Positions 39,501 to 45,816 of a DNA stretch of 64,000 nucleotides are shown here, piece after piece. Each line of letters begins with the position of its first letter. Positions within the stretch are counted from its first letter, which is position 1. The notes beneath the pieces are model-generated. The model worked only from the letters and a program-made list of their open reading frames with translations, was not told the DNA's origin and ran no database searches. This DNA comes from Neodontobutis hainanensis (lineage: Eukaryota > Chordata > Actinopteri > Gobiiformes > Odontobutidae): NCBI GenBank assembly GCA_024349245.1, contig JALDNG010000041.1, forward strand, positions 1,821,001 through 1,885,000. The letters run 5' to 3'. Both the position numbers and the translations under genes were made by a program.

Positions 39501-42500
39501 AAATGGAATTTTGCCCTTCACTGTGTGTGTTTTCCTCATTTAAGTGCCCTACACTCGCCAACTCGCTGTATAATATACTGTTATTGTATGACTGTTTTCT
39601 GTGTAGGCTACATATGTGTGGAAGTGTATTTGAGGCATCCTTAGAATATTAACCTGACCCTACATATGGCTCCATCATGTCATAAACAACGGCCTTACAG
39701 CCTGAAGACAACATTTTTGTAGTTCTGCTCACTTTAGAAGACTGCCTCCGGTGTTTTACACAATCATTACCAGAGCATTCCACATGTGGTGCTTTTGACA
39801 ATGCAGACTGACAGAAGGACAAAGTAGCTTCTCTCTGGATTTTAGCACTACTTATGGAGTCATTATCCTACATAAGAGCTGGTTCTTTTAGCTTAGGGCA
39901 TTTTAGAGCTCCAAACAGCAGCGTGCAATAAAATGGGTGCAGGAGCACATTTGAACTGGTTTTTATGCTAATGTGGTGGTCCAGTCCATTTTTAGAGTTA
40001 ACTTAGGTGCCCCATTAGCGACGAAACTATACCCACTTTTTCATTCACCCGAAACATGCCTTATCACCAAATTCATGCGGGGGCACAAGTGAGGTATTCT
40101 AGCTGCTTTAGTTGGCCACTCCTGGGCCACGCCTCTGAATACAGTGCCTCTTGGTTCATGCCTCATTTGCCCCATTTTGATTTGCAGCATTAGCACAACA
40201 TTAAGTAATTACTGATAATTTTATGCCAACTTTGAGGCACTATGTCATACTTTTCTAAATTGCCCAGGCAGTATATTTTTTATTCAAGTGACACAAATTT
40301 TTTTCAAGTGAAAAAATTGTTTAATATCCCCCCTTTGCCTTTTGTCCAAATGGTGTACTACATATATCACTGTTTTTTGAAGCAGCAGGAAATAACTTTG
40401 ACATCTCCCGCTCTTGATTGGTATTTAACATTATAGCATCATCTCGTCACAGTAATTTAAACGGGATTGACAATGAGGTGTTAAAAGTGTGCTGACGAAA
40501 CATTTTTTAAATCTTCTATCTAAAACTTTAGACAGCTATTGGGTAAAGCAAGATAACCTACATGCCACCACAGTACTTCATGTGGCTGAATGTAAAAAAA
40601 AAAAAAAAAACATCAGCCATGTTGCTTGTTTTTGGAGTTTTGCACCATTTAAGATAGGGAAAAAAGAAACCTCTGTTGGTCAACTTAACTCTGCGATTAC
40701 TTTGACTTCAGTAAGTCATTAGGATATGCTATAAGTTAAATTGATCCGAGCCTTAGCCTTTGTTACCCCCTTTCCACCAGCAGGAACACGGACTAGGGAG
40801 CTACCATAGTTTTACCCTACAACGCTAGCAAAACACACCAGTAACAATGGCAGCAGTTCCGTTTCTATCTATGTTTTGATGATTTACCTACATCGGCATC
40901 CAACATTTTCAACACCGTCATCAATGCCAGATAATTCTACAAACAAAAACAAGATGTGGCTTTAAAAAATAAAAAATACCGTCCACTATTTTTTATACAA
41001 TGTTCTGTGATACATTAAGCTAGGCAAACGTTAGCTAGTAATATTTCAAACCCTGATATGGCAAATTCATTTTTCACTAAATTGCTGAGAAATACATAGC
41101 TGGCTTGCAACAAATGGAAGAGGTCTGTTTGTCTGTTGGTTACGGTAACCCAGGCTCTAACGCAAACTAGTGACTTCTTAAAGATTTAGCTCTTTTGGCT
41201 TGGCTCTTAAGTTAGTATCACTCAGAGCCTTTTATTTTAGCCCAATTTAGCAATTGTGAATGTTTTTTGGCGTCTGCAAGCATTATTTTATTCATTGTTT
41301 TAAAAAAAATGTATATATTTTTATGAATGTTTTTATTAGAAAAAGTACAGTTACTATTATTTATTATTTTATTAAAAGTTTTAATAGATAAATTGAACTC
41401 AACGACACAAAAGTCTGCACTAAGCATTGGGTTTACTAATATTTTTGATTCGCCTCTCTGTCACTCTGTAACCCTTAGTGCTTCACTACACTTGCTATCT
41501 TAGGAGCGCATGTCCGCCTTCCTTCCATCTCATTGTGGTATAATCTAGTCTGTCCTCATGTATAGCCATCCAAAGGTAGTAGAAAATTCGTCTTTCCCCC
41601 TCCTCTTCTCGTCACTACAAAGAATCGGCTCACTAACCCAACAGGTTCTTTCTTCTAGACAAGCATTCTTTTGGTGCTGCCTGCAAAGTGCTTTTCCTGG
41701 TTCAGAGCTGGTGCTTTTGAAATACAAAGAACTGGTTTGAAACCTTTGTGTATATATTTTACACAATGTACATAATATGTGCTTTTGAATGTTGTTGTTT
41801 TTTGTGTGTTTTGTGCCATTCTGTTCATTTTATTAATGAAATAAAAAAAACCAGGCATTAACCCCGGGCAAAACCAGGACTAATGATGGAGGAGGAGAAC
41901 TCAATCCAGAACTAAGTGGCCAGGTCACAACACAATTATTTAACATGTGTTCTTATTTTTACGCTTCACATTTTTAGAGCAAATTATAACACTTTAAAGG
42001 TGCAGTAGCTGAAAATTTGTCCATTCTCCCTAAAACATCATAGAGACCCACATGCTTTTATTATATTAGAGAAAATATAGGATTCTTTCAACCCATAACC
42101 ACATTAAAATACTTAATATGTTACATCAAAGTTTATCAATTATTTGCTTAAGTTCGTGCCATCCTGCAATCTCCTTCGTTAGTCACTATGTTAATGCGTT
42201 GCCAATATTTATGCACATTTTATAATTTTTCTCCACTGGAATAGACACTTTCCCAGTAGTATTTTCCGCAGCCACTAATTCAGTGTTGACAGTTCGGGTA
42301 GACCAACAGCCAATGACAGAGTCGCTAATATAAATGGGAGCAAGACCTTCTTGTATACAAGCATGTAATTGGTCTAAGCTTTTTGTTAAACGTTCTCATC
42401 TGTTAAAATCCTTGTTAATAAATCCAAGATGATATATTTTTTTCATTCTCAACAGCTGTTAGGTACATTAATAGATTTATTTATATGTACAACTAAAAGA

Positions 42501-42804
42501 AACAAACTATAAAAAAAGAATTATAAATGATAATGCCACAACTGTCTGATATTTCTGTTTTCTTAGGAAAGCCAACTTGATTCTGCGTCGAGTCGACAAT
42601 ATCAGTCACTACTGCCGGTCACTCCTTCGCAGCACCCACATCCAGAGCCGCACAGACACTGTGGCGTACGTCTTCTGCCGCAGCGAGGACAGCCGCACCC
42701 CAAGCAACACGCGGCACAGCTCTTTACACAACAGCCGCATTTCCTGCATGGAGAAGCTCATTTCAGTCCAGCGCAATACATACAGCAGCACCAAACTTCG
42801 ATGA
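6190..42804 (+). CDS. astn2: Astrotactin-2, C-terminal 315 residues (six exons)
   Basis: Exons are 6190-6323, 7703-7851, 28098-28239, 36867-36967, 37696-37879 and 42567-42804. Total coding length is 948 bases, all junction phases agree, and it ends in TGA. The protein reads from the end of the MACPF-linked region (WCAGKGDVIDNWCRCD) through the fibronectin type III domain (LEPSSTMVTLEW onward) into the C-terminal annexin-like domain (LYNGYTSGKEQQMAYNTL, HYNSHYEKFGDFVWRSEDEL). These match vertebrate ASTN2 as I know it and not ASTN1, which has LFNGYTSGKEQQTAYNTL and a different tail. Astrotactin-2 is a neuronal multi-pass membrane protein that controls surface levels of ASTN1 and other synaptic or adhesion proteins during glia-guided migration. 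The N-terminal 1000 or so residues lie outside the window. The neighbour downstream is pappa, convergent, as in mammals. Confidence 0.95.
6324..7702 (+). other. astn2: astn2 intron (1.4 kb)
   Basis: The intron runs between two well-supported exons. Its centre holds a diverged interspersed repeat (6800-7062, listed separately). I see no further gene, RNA or regulatory signature. Confidence 0.85.
6800..7062 (+). repeat. Diverged common teleost interspersed repeat (SINE-like core)
   Basis: The stretch reads gcttcctcccaccgccaaaa, gacatg...ggttaattgg, gaatggttgtctgtc, gtcagccctgcgac and gacaggctccag, followed by a run ending near gaaaatgactga. This series of blocks is a very common fish repeat. 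Two fragments of the same repeat occur at 26815-26868 (inverted) and about 51630-51765. This copy is heavily mutated and has lost the 5' tRNA-like part. Confidence 0.7.
7703..7851 (+). CDS. astn2: astn2 exon: first half of the FN3 domain
   Basis: The acceptor is tctgtcattag and the donor gtagga. It encodes LHLAPYLEPSSTM, VTLEWMDVEPVIGYK and ISDYVIQHKRV, an FN3-like beta-strand pattern with the conserved Trp of strand B. The phase is 1 base + 49 codons - 2 bases in, 1 base out, and it joins both neighbours exactly. The intron before it is 1.4 kb and the one after it is 20 kb. Confidence 0.94.
9321..9528 (+). repeat. tRNA-derived SINE, tail type A, young copy
   Basis: An A-box-like tagctcagtgggtagagc and a B-box ggttcgattcc near the left end mark a tRNA-derived RNA polymerase III promoter. 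The body contains cttgggcaagacacttaacc, and the tail ctttggataaaagcgtctgc, taaatgaataaatgtaaatg. It is about 96% identical by eye to the copy at 63549-63766. Confidence 0.88.
9692..9891 (+). repeat. tRNA-derived SINE, tail type B, B-box deleted
   Basis: It starts gatggcagtatagctcagtg (A-box), but the segment that should hold the B-box is missing. The body, with gtctttgggcaagacactta and ctccagtgaagttc, is shared with the 9321 SINE. The tail is different: gtaaagcactttgagtgcc, a short linker, then aaaaacctatataaaa and an ATT-rich end. It is a separate SINE subfamily that shares its body with the type A copies. Confidence 0.8.
11111..11500 (-). pseudogene. GIY-YIG endonuclease relic of the Penelope-like element
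   Basis: On the - strand, pieces read KLVHPKDKIPS, SNVVYAVQ (the GIY half of the motif), *VGETKQ (the YIG half, whose Tyr is a TAG stop and Ile is Val), then YEHRRANPGAP and SAVHLHLKEKGHSF, the standard tail of Penelope endonucleases. At least two frame changes and several stops break it. The relic ends at about 11111, where the element stops. Confidence 0.8.
11708..12739 (-). pseudogene. Penelope-class reverse transcriptase fragment
   Basis: This open stretch of 343 codons shows Penelope RT blocks in order: ITLLPADKGRCTVILN, YGLPKIHKEEIPLRPIVSS, a conserved palm segment FFDVTSLFTCIPTNEAL, and the catalytic WFRYGDDKWVKI, followed by FLDCAV. The active-site box is YGDD where Penelope elements usually have Y[VA]DD. 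A segment between FTGDMFEHFLF and the catalytic box looks shortened and altered. The coding frame is lost about residue 340 and continues in another frame (11748-11506, EVYRKPTHT...LLFESHHSLQHKLG). Confidence 0.85.
13177..15436 (+). other. Intron sequence without recognised features
   Basis: AT-rich intronic DNA. Short frames are present but none resembles a known protein and none is flanked by usable splice sites in astn2 phase. Confidence 0.6.
15437..15546. repeat. Compound GT/TA/CA microsatellite, self-complementary
   Basis: A (TG)n run with short TA interruptions leads into about 35 TA units and then (CA)n. Because TG complements CA and TA is its own complement, the whole tract is one imperfect inverted repeat. 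Short frames of alternating Tyr-Ile or Thr-His codons in it are artefacts. Confidence 0.95.
15547..16805 (+). pseudogene. Second Tc1-like transposase relic, 3' end missing
   Basis: The left end has the terminal inverted repeat agtcaggtccataaatatt, and the insertion abuts the TA tract, fitting TA target choice. The broken transposase can be followed: helix-turn-helix (LSLSVKQAIIRLKKQN, IREIAKTLGVAKSTV), second HTH (VGQIKNTLQEVGV, STIKRRL), then catalytic blocks WTDETK (first Asp) and MDNDPKH (second Asp). The frame shifts near 16050, 16260, 16310 and 16610 and has several stops. The sequence stops at about 16805, before the right terminal repeat. It is a different Tc1 family from the one at 10 kb. 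Confidence 0.88.
16815..17612 (-). mobile_element. R4/Dong-type LINE, inverted 5' segment (RT domain)
   Basis: Read on the - strand from 17612 down: ETEQYCKSIWEREASYNN, WLVALREDHSNVPEQN, ITDADIQERV, NWTAPGPDRIHTYRLKKL, ERLAAQMNQLLRDGKH, KKAYDS, INKTG...RNGATISHLLYMDD, IKLYAKNKRDIDK. This is an RT domain up to the catalytic YMDD. A 19-base tandem duplication at 17394-17431 (cctgaaactctttcttgga twice) and other indels break the frame. It ends at about 16815, next to the Tc1 relic. Confidence 0.82.
17592..18890 (+). mobile_element. R4/Dong-type LINE, sense 3' segment (RT end, zinc knuckle, endonuclease)
   Basis: On the + strand: ALSPLLFCISLNPL, RNGATISHLLHMDDIKLYAK (catalytic Tyr changed to His), KYLGIPQANGNL, LLTMHGGFHYASRKEGGRG, then CRLCKEAPETIQHITAGC (C-x2-C-x8-H-x4-C) and PDIVVVDKQQRKVVVVDMAI (PD...D). 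The last two are the C-terminal zinc knuckle and restriction-like endonuclease core of the R2/R4 group, so the family is R4/Dong (Rex6-like). Frameshifts and stops near 17820, 17990 and 18290 make it non-functional. It stops before the normal C-terminus and runs into a TCTA microsatellite. Confidence 0.85.
18893..18972. repeat. TCTA/TGTAATC-type microsatellite at LINE end
   Basis: Degenerate and then perfect (TCTA)n, with a 25-base imperfect unit (ctatgtaatctattttat...) repeated twice, followed by TA and a T-run. It lies directly at the broken 3' end of the R4-type LINE. Confidence 0.85.
20583..20596 (+). promoter_or_regulatory. CTCF-like motif
   Basis: CCTCTAGATGGCAC fits the CTCF core CCASYAGRKGGCRS at 13 of 14 positions. 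Chance matches of this quality do occur, so this is only a candidate. Confidence 0.2.
24003..24200 (-). repeat. tRNA-derived SINE, tail type A, inverted
   Basis: The reverse complement of the SINE at 9321: tail tttacatttattcatttagc first on the + strand, then gcgacttacattgttctaca, gtcttgcccaaggacacaac, and the B-box complement actcgaaccgcc near 24155. The A-box region is more diverged (atggtagagtggc on the - strand). It is older than the other two type A copies. Confidence 0.85.
26768..26781 (+). promoter_or_regulatory. Strong CTCF-like motif
   Basis: ACACCAGGGGGCGC matches the CTCF core CCASYAGRKGGCRS at 13 of 14 positions, including the invariant AG-GGC bases. It has the same orientation as the weaker match at 20583. 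Binding cannot be judged from sequence. Confidence 0.3.
26815..26868 (-). repeat. Fragment of the common teleost repeat, inverted
   Basis: ggaaaccggagtaccaggag, ggaacccacccaagcacgag is the reverse complement of the block cgtgcttgcgtgggtttcct, ccgggtactccggttt seen in that repeat. The fragment is only about 50 bp. Confidence 0.65.
28098..28239 (+). CDS. astn2: astn2 exon: middle of the FN3 region
   Basis: The acceptor is taactttcag and the donor gtaagt. It encodes EVLSLMDDLFFGLGSACV, an AGRRTGEHPHS loop, and VLYSVVFKCLEPDSLYK. Mammalian ASTN2 has the same frame with CLEPDGLYKFTL. The exon starts with two bases that finish the Gly codon begun at 7851 and ends with AA of a Lys codon completed at 36867. 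Confidence 0.94.
32780..34405 (+). mobile_element. Degenerate APE-type LINE with internal deletion
   Basis: The left part is a 5' leader (aaggggccggtgcaaagtgg and similar) that leads into an AP-endonuclease domain: IAPQLNRHVLEFTPVNERV, LGDFNAH, DTRVKRGAQLSTDHHLMVSW. It then reads into the RT domain: GGKAPGVDEIRPEYFKSMD, WQIGVVVPLFKKGNQ, NYRGITLLS, GTLDQLYTF, HMCFVDLEKAFDCVP. At about 33930 the frame jumps from GPLLRTVRS to EAMVLSRKK, deleting about 130 codons that should hold the catalytic YADD box. The C-terminal block LRWLGHLFRMPPG and PRTRW...PPEELEE follows, and the element ends in a short GGAT repeat. Many stops are present. The exact clade is not assigned. Confidence 0.85.
33198..33245. 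repeat. Perfect 22-bp inverted repeat inside the LINE
   Basis: Left arm 33198-33219, loop GTTG at 33220-33223, right arm 33224-33245. Every base of the right arm is the complement of the left. The left arm is normal LINE sequence (frame DGERSLTV). The right arm replaces the LINE codons expected to follow. Confidence 0.97.
36867..36967 (+). CDS. astn2: astn2 exon: end of FN3 domain and linker
   Basis: The acceptor is tgttttttccag and the donor gtatta. It encodes FTLHAVDSRGIQSEPSS, VSVRTSCPMVDDRRAE, then the first base of a Glu codon. FTL.AVD is the usual last-strand FN3 signature, and the CP.VDD.KAEE linker is typical of astrotactins. Confidence 0.94.
36968..37695 (+). other. astn2: astn2 intron (0.7 kb)
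   Basis: A short intron between two strongly conserved exons. Nothing recognised inside. Confidence 0.9.
37696..37879 (+). CDS. astn2: astn2 exon: annexin-like domain, part 1
   Basis: The acceptor is aattcctcacag and the donor gtgaga. It encodes IADKVYNLYNGYTSGKEQQ, MAYNTLMEISPPLLYRV, QHHYNSHYEKFGDFV and WRSEDELGP. This is the most conserved part of the window. QQMAYNTLME and RVQHHYNSHYEKFGDF are diagnostic for ASTN2 over ASTN1. It belongs to the C-terminal annexin-like domain described in the ASTN2 crystal structure. Confidence 0.96.
37880..42566 (+). other. astn2: astn2 last intron (4.7 kb)
   Basis: AT-rich, with a 17-base A-run near 40597. No recognised element or gene. Phases of the flanking exons fit, so no coding exon is skipped. 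Confidence 0.8.
42567..42804 (+). CDS. astn2: astn2 terminal exon and stop codon
   Basis: The acceptor is ttctgttttcttag. It encodes KANLILRRVDNISHYC, SLLRSTHIQSRTDTV, AYVFCRSED and a 36-residue tail ending LISVQRNTYSSTKLR, then TGA at 42802-42804. The first half matches mammalian ASTN2. The tail after FCRSED has the length expected from ASTN2 but differs in much of its sequence, keeping ISC.EK, SV and RNTY. An N-glycosylation sequon (NIS) is present. Confidence 0.95.
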
Positions 42805-43153
42805 GACTCATATTCGGAGATGAGCCCTGGATTGCTATGGAAGTTCCTCCTAGCGTCACTCTGATGCAGGTGTCTCTCTTATAACTGGTGCGTTTGCAAA
42901 CCAGCCGGAGAGCCTGAAAAACCTCAGAAGTCACTGGACATTGTTTTAAGCCACTGAACACCTACAAATTGTGGTGTCCTACACAGACAAGATACATTTC
43001 TCAAATGAAGAATGCCAGTGATAGCACATATCAATAAGAAACCGCAGTGTAAAATATCATTCAGCCAACAATGGCTTGGCTTCAGTACTTTGAATGTATA
43101 TTGTAGTTCTTTTGGTGCTTTGAAGCTTACTTGGGATACTTAAAAAAATAATA

Positions 43154-43156
<3 letters not shown>

Positions 43157-43193
<37 letters not shown>

Positions 43194-43197
43194 TATA
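43157..43197. repeat. TA microsatellite
   Basis: About 18-20 TA units with one AATA interruption, in the probable astn2 3'UTR. Confidence 0.93.
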
Positions 43198-43514
43198 AAA
43201 TAATTTGCATAACTTATTTGCCTTTAATTTTATTGGACAATTTAATATAGAGATTTTAAAGCCATTTCCAAATCACTTATTTAAATTCAAAGCAAACATG
43301 ACACCTAAGATGGAAATGTCTTTGCTCATGTAATGTTTTCATTTTATTGAACAGTGACAGAGAAGCTTTGAGGCAACAGGTTTGAAAAAGAAGCCTGTTA
43401 CATTTATGCAAACACAGACAGTGTCACAGAGATTAAATGCTCATGCTAAACTCACCATCCTTCCCTTCTATAGAATTACTTGTATGTCTTTTTGGAAAAC
43501 CTAAATAAAGCGAA

Positions 43515-43775
43515 GGTAACACTTTATTTTACAATACACTTGATACATTGTATCTGCCTCATTAAGTACAATGTAACACACTGTGTAACAAACTGTAATA
43601 ACATGTAACTTTACTGTAGATACATACCCTAACCCTACCTACAATATGTAAGTACACATAATTCCATTATGTATGCACTATGTAGTTACATGTTATCACA
43701 GTTTGTTACACAGTGTGTTACTTTGTACTTAAAGATACAATTTATCAAGTGTAGTGTAAAATAAACAGTGTGACC
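43515..43775. mobile_element. Fold-back MITE with arms of about 110 bp
   Basis: The left arm starts ggtaacactttattttacaa. The right end, read on the other strand, starts ggtcacactgtttattttac. Both continue with acacttgat, tgtatct, aagtacaa.gtaacacact, gtgtaacaaactgt.ataac and atgtaact in the same order. Together they can fold into one long hairpin with a small centre near 43635. No coding capacity. I could not see a clean target duplication (aaagcgaa left, aaagagag right). Confidence 0.85.
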
Positions 43776-44360
43776 AAAGAGAGTAATCTGTGCAACTGGA
43801 ACCAAACGCAATGCTCAAGTCAGTTTGAGGTCAACCCTACAGCAATGCTTAGAACAGCAAAGGTTGTGATAAATTACTGGGAAAATGTTTTGACATTAAA
43901 CGTGCAAGACAATTGTTTAAATTAGACTGCACTTTTTCATGTTGTATGACAAAATCTCAGCAAGGTAAAAATAGAAGAAGAATGTCATTGAACTCACAAA
44001 TTTTCTCTTTTAAGGTGAAAAAGTTCCTCGCAAAAATGTGATGCTTTGTAATGAAATATTTCTCTGTGAGGTATCAGAAAATGAGGAATCAGTGATTGGC
44101 CCTTTAAAAGATCATTTTTGTCTGTCATATCGTCAAAGCCATAGATATTGTTTTAATGAAGATAAACAATGCCTTTTTTAATATTTTCATCTCATGAGAT
44201 TTGGATTGTAATAATAGTTTATTATATTGTGCATTTCAAATTGTAAAGAAAATAATCTGTATTATTATTATTATATTATGTGGCTTTGATTGTCTTTTCA
44301 GAAGAATGTGAAATATTAAAACTGTATATAAAACCTGTTTTCTTTCTTTGACATAATAAA

Positions 44361-45638
44361 ACAGTACGTGTAAGCTTTTATTACAACAGATGTTAATATT
44401 TTATTCATTATTTTTATGAGAGAAATAAATTCTCCCGTAAAAATTACCCATGTAAAATAGTTTCCTCTTCTATTGCTTTAACACTTTCTGCAAATTTATT
44501 CAGAAGCTGGCACTCCACTTTCTGGTTTGGTTTTACTTCATAGGAACTTAAAGGGATATTCAGGATTTTTGTCGTTTTTTTGTAGCGTGCCCACTAGTAC
44601 GCAACATTGGGAAATTTAACATGCCTACAATACACATTGCTGCGTACAACTACAGTAATAGGCACAGCTTTGCATAAACTATAGAAACCTGGATATCAAA
44701 ATATATTTTTGTAATGTGTTTTTTTTATTTTATATTTTTTACCAACAGTACAATGCAATTTTTCCGACGGTTGACACTGTACTGTATAGGATTTGCTTAT
44801 TCAACTTTCAACATAATCAACTAGTGCTGCTTTCAAACATTAAAACATTAAAGATGCATAAACGTCATGAACCTGAAAATAATGCCATTGAACTGACTGA
44901 CACCAACAGGCAGAGTCACAGACGTATATTGTGACTGTAATGAAGCTCGCCGATAAGAGCTCCGACGTGATTTTAAACGCTTGTGATCAACGTGACTGAA
45001 CACAGACTGCACTGGAGACCAGCTTCATTTGAGACAAACCACTAAAATCCAAGTTGCACAATGTCAAACAGTTTGGATCAAAATCAATTAACATGAAAGC
45101 AGAACGTTTTCAGTGAGACTCAGATGAATATAACTCAAGTCATATCTAGAGGCTTCAGAATTTGCTGCCGCTCAGTTTTATCCACAATTCAGCTGAAAAA
45201 TATTTACACTGAGGTGGAGAAAGAAAGGGGAAATCAGTCACTAAACTAACAGACAGCTATCCCCTATGAATTACACTAATTTATATCATTAGCTGAAGGT
45301 GGGTATGCCTCTCTGCATGTGAGCTGCTGGGAAGCATTTTCTTTTTCCGTCTCCCTCAACAAACTATTCCTTTAAGCTCAGATCCAGTTTCTTTCCAGTC
45401 ATGCAACATTAACTGCACTTTAAAAATCAGTAGCTTGATGTTCATTCTCACAAATTAGGCCATTAACGTCATTGGTGTGCCAGGAACAGCGCTCGCATTT
45501 TCATGCCAATGTATCAAGGATAGCTTAAAGAATGAGTTCATCTTTTATGAGCAGTTCAGCACTTTTGGTTTTGGAAGGCATTCATTAGAGATCCTGAGTT
45601 AAAACAAAAAACTCCACAAGTCTCACTTTAACCAGTGT
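44361..45638. other. Spacer between convergent astn2 and pappa 3' ends
   Basis: About 1.3 kb separates the best polyadenylation signals of the two genes. Most of it (44547-45375) looks like one DNA transposon, listed separately. Nothing else is recognised. Confidence 0.5.
44547..45375. mobile_element. Non-autonomous DNA transposon with CTTAAAGG ends
   Basis: The left end reads cttaaagggatattcaggat. The right end, read on the other strand, starts cttaaaggaatagtttgttg, so about 13 of the first 14 bases agree. Ends of the form TTAAAGGGATAGTTC are common in teleost repeats, as is the block ctgctgggaagcattttctt near 45330. TTAA at both borders could be the target duplication. No transposase frame is present. 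Confidence 0.5.
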
Positions 45639-45751
45639 TTTATTTCTACACAATAAATGACAGCAAAATGAACATGAAACTTATCTCTATGACTTCCTTA
45701 TGAAAATATAGAACACATCAGACATCTTTTGCCATGTACCAGAGCACCAAA

Positions 45752-45816
<65 letters not shown>

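Larger units (their letters stand above)
42805..44360 (+). other. astn2: astn2 3'UTR with polyadenylation signal
   Basis: The sequence from the stop codon to AATAAA at 44355-44360 (acataataaaacag) is a likely 3'UTR of about 1.6 kb. Earlier AATAAA hexamers at 43504-43509 and 43760-43765, just outside and just inside the MITE, could give shorter forms. The region also holds a TA microsatellite and the fold-back MITE. The end point is inferred from motifs only. Confidence 0.45.

Noticed and set aside
1..42566. trim32, which lies inside an ASTN2 intron in mammals
   Set aside because: No RING, B-box or NHL-repeat frame appears on either strand. In mammals it sits further upstream in ASTN2, so its absence here is expected.
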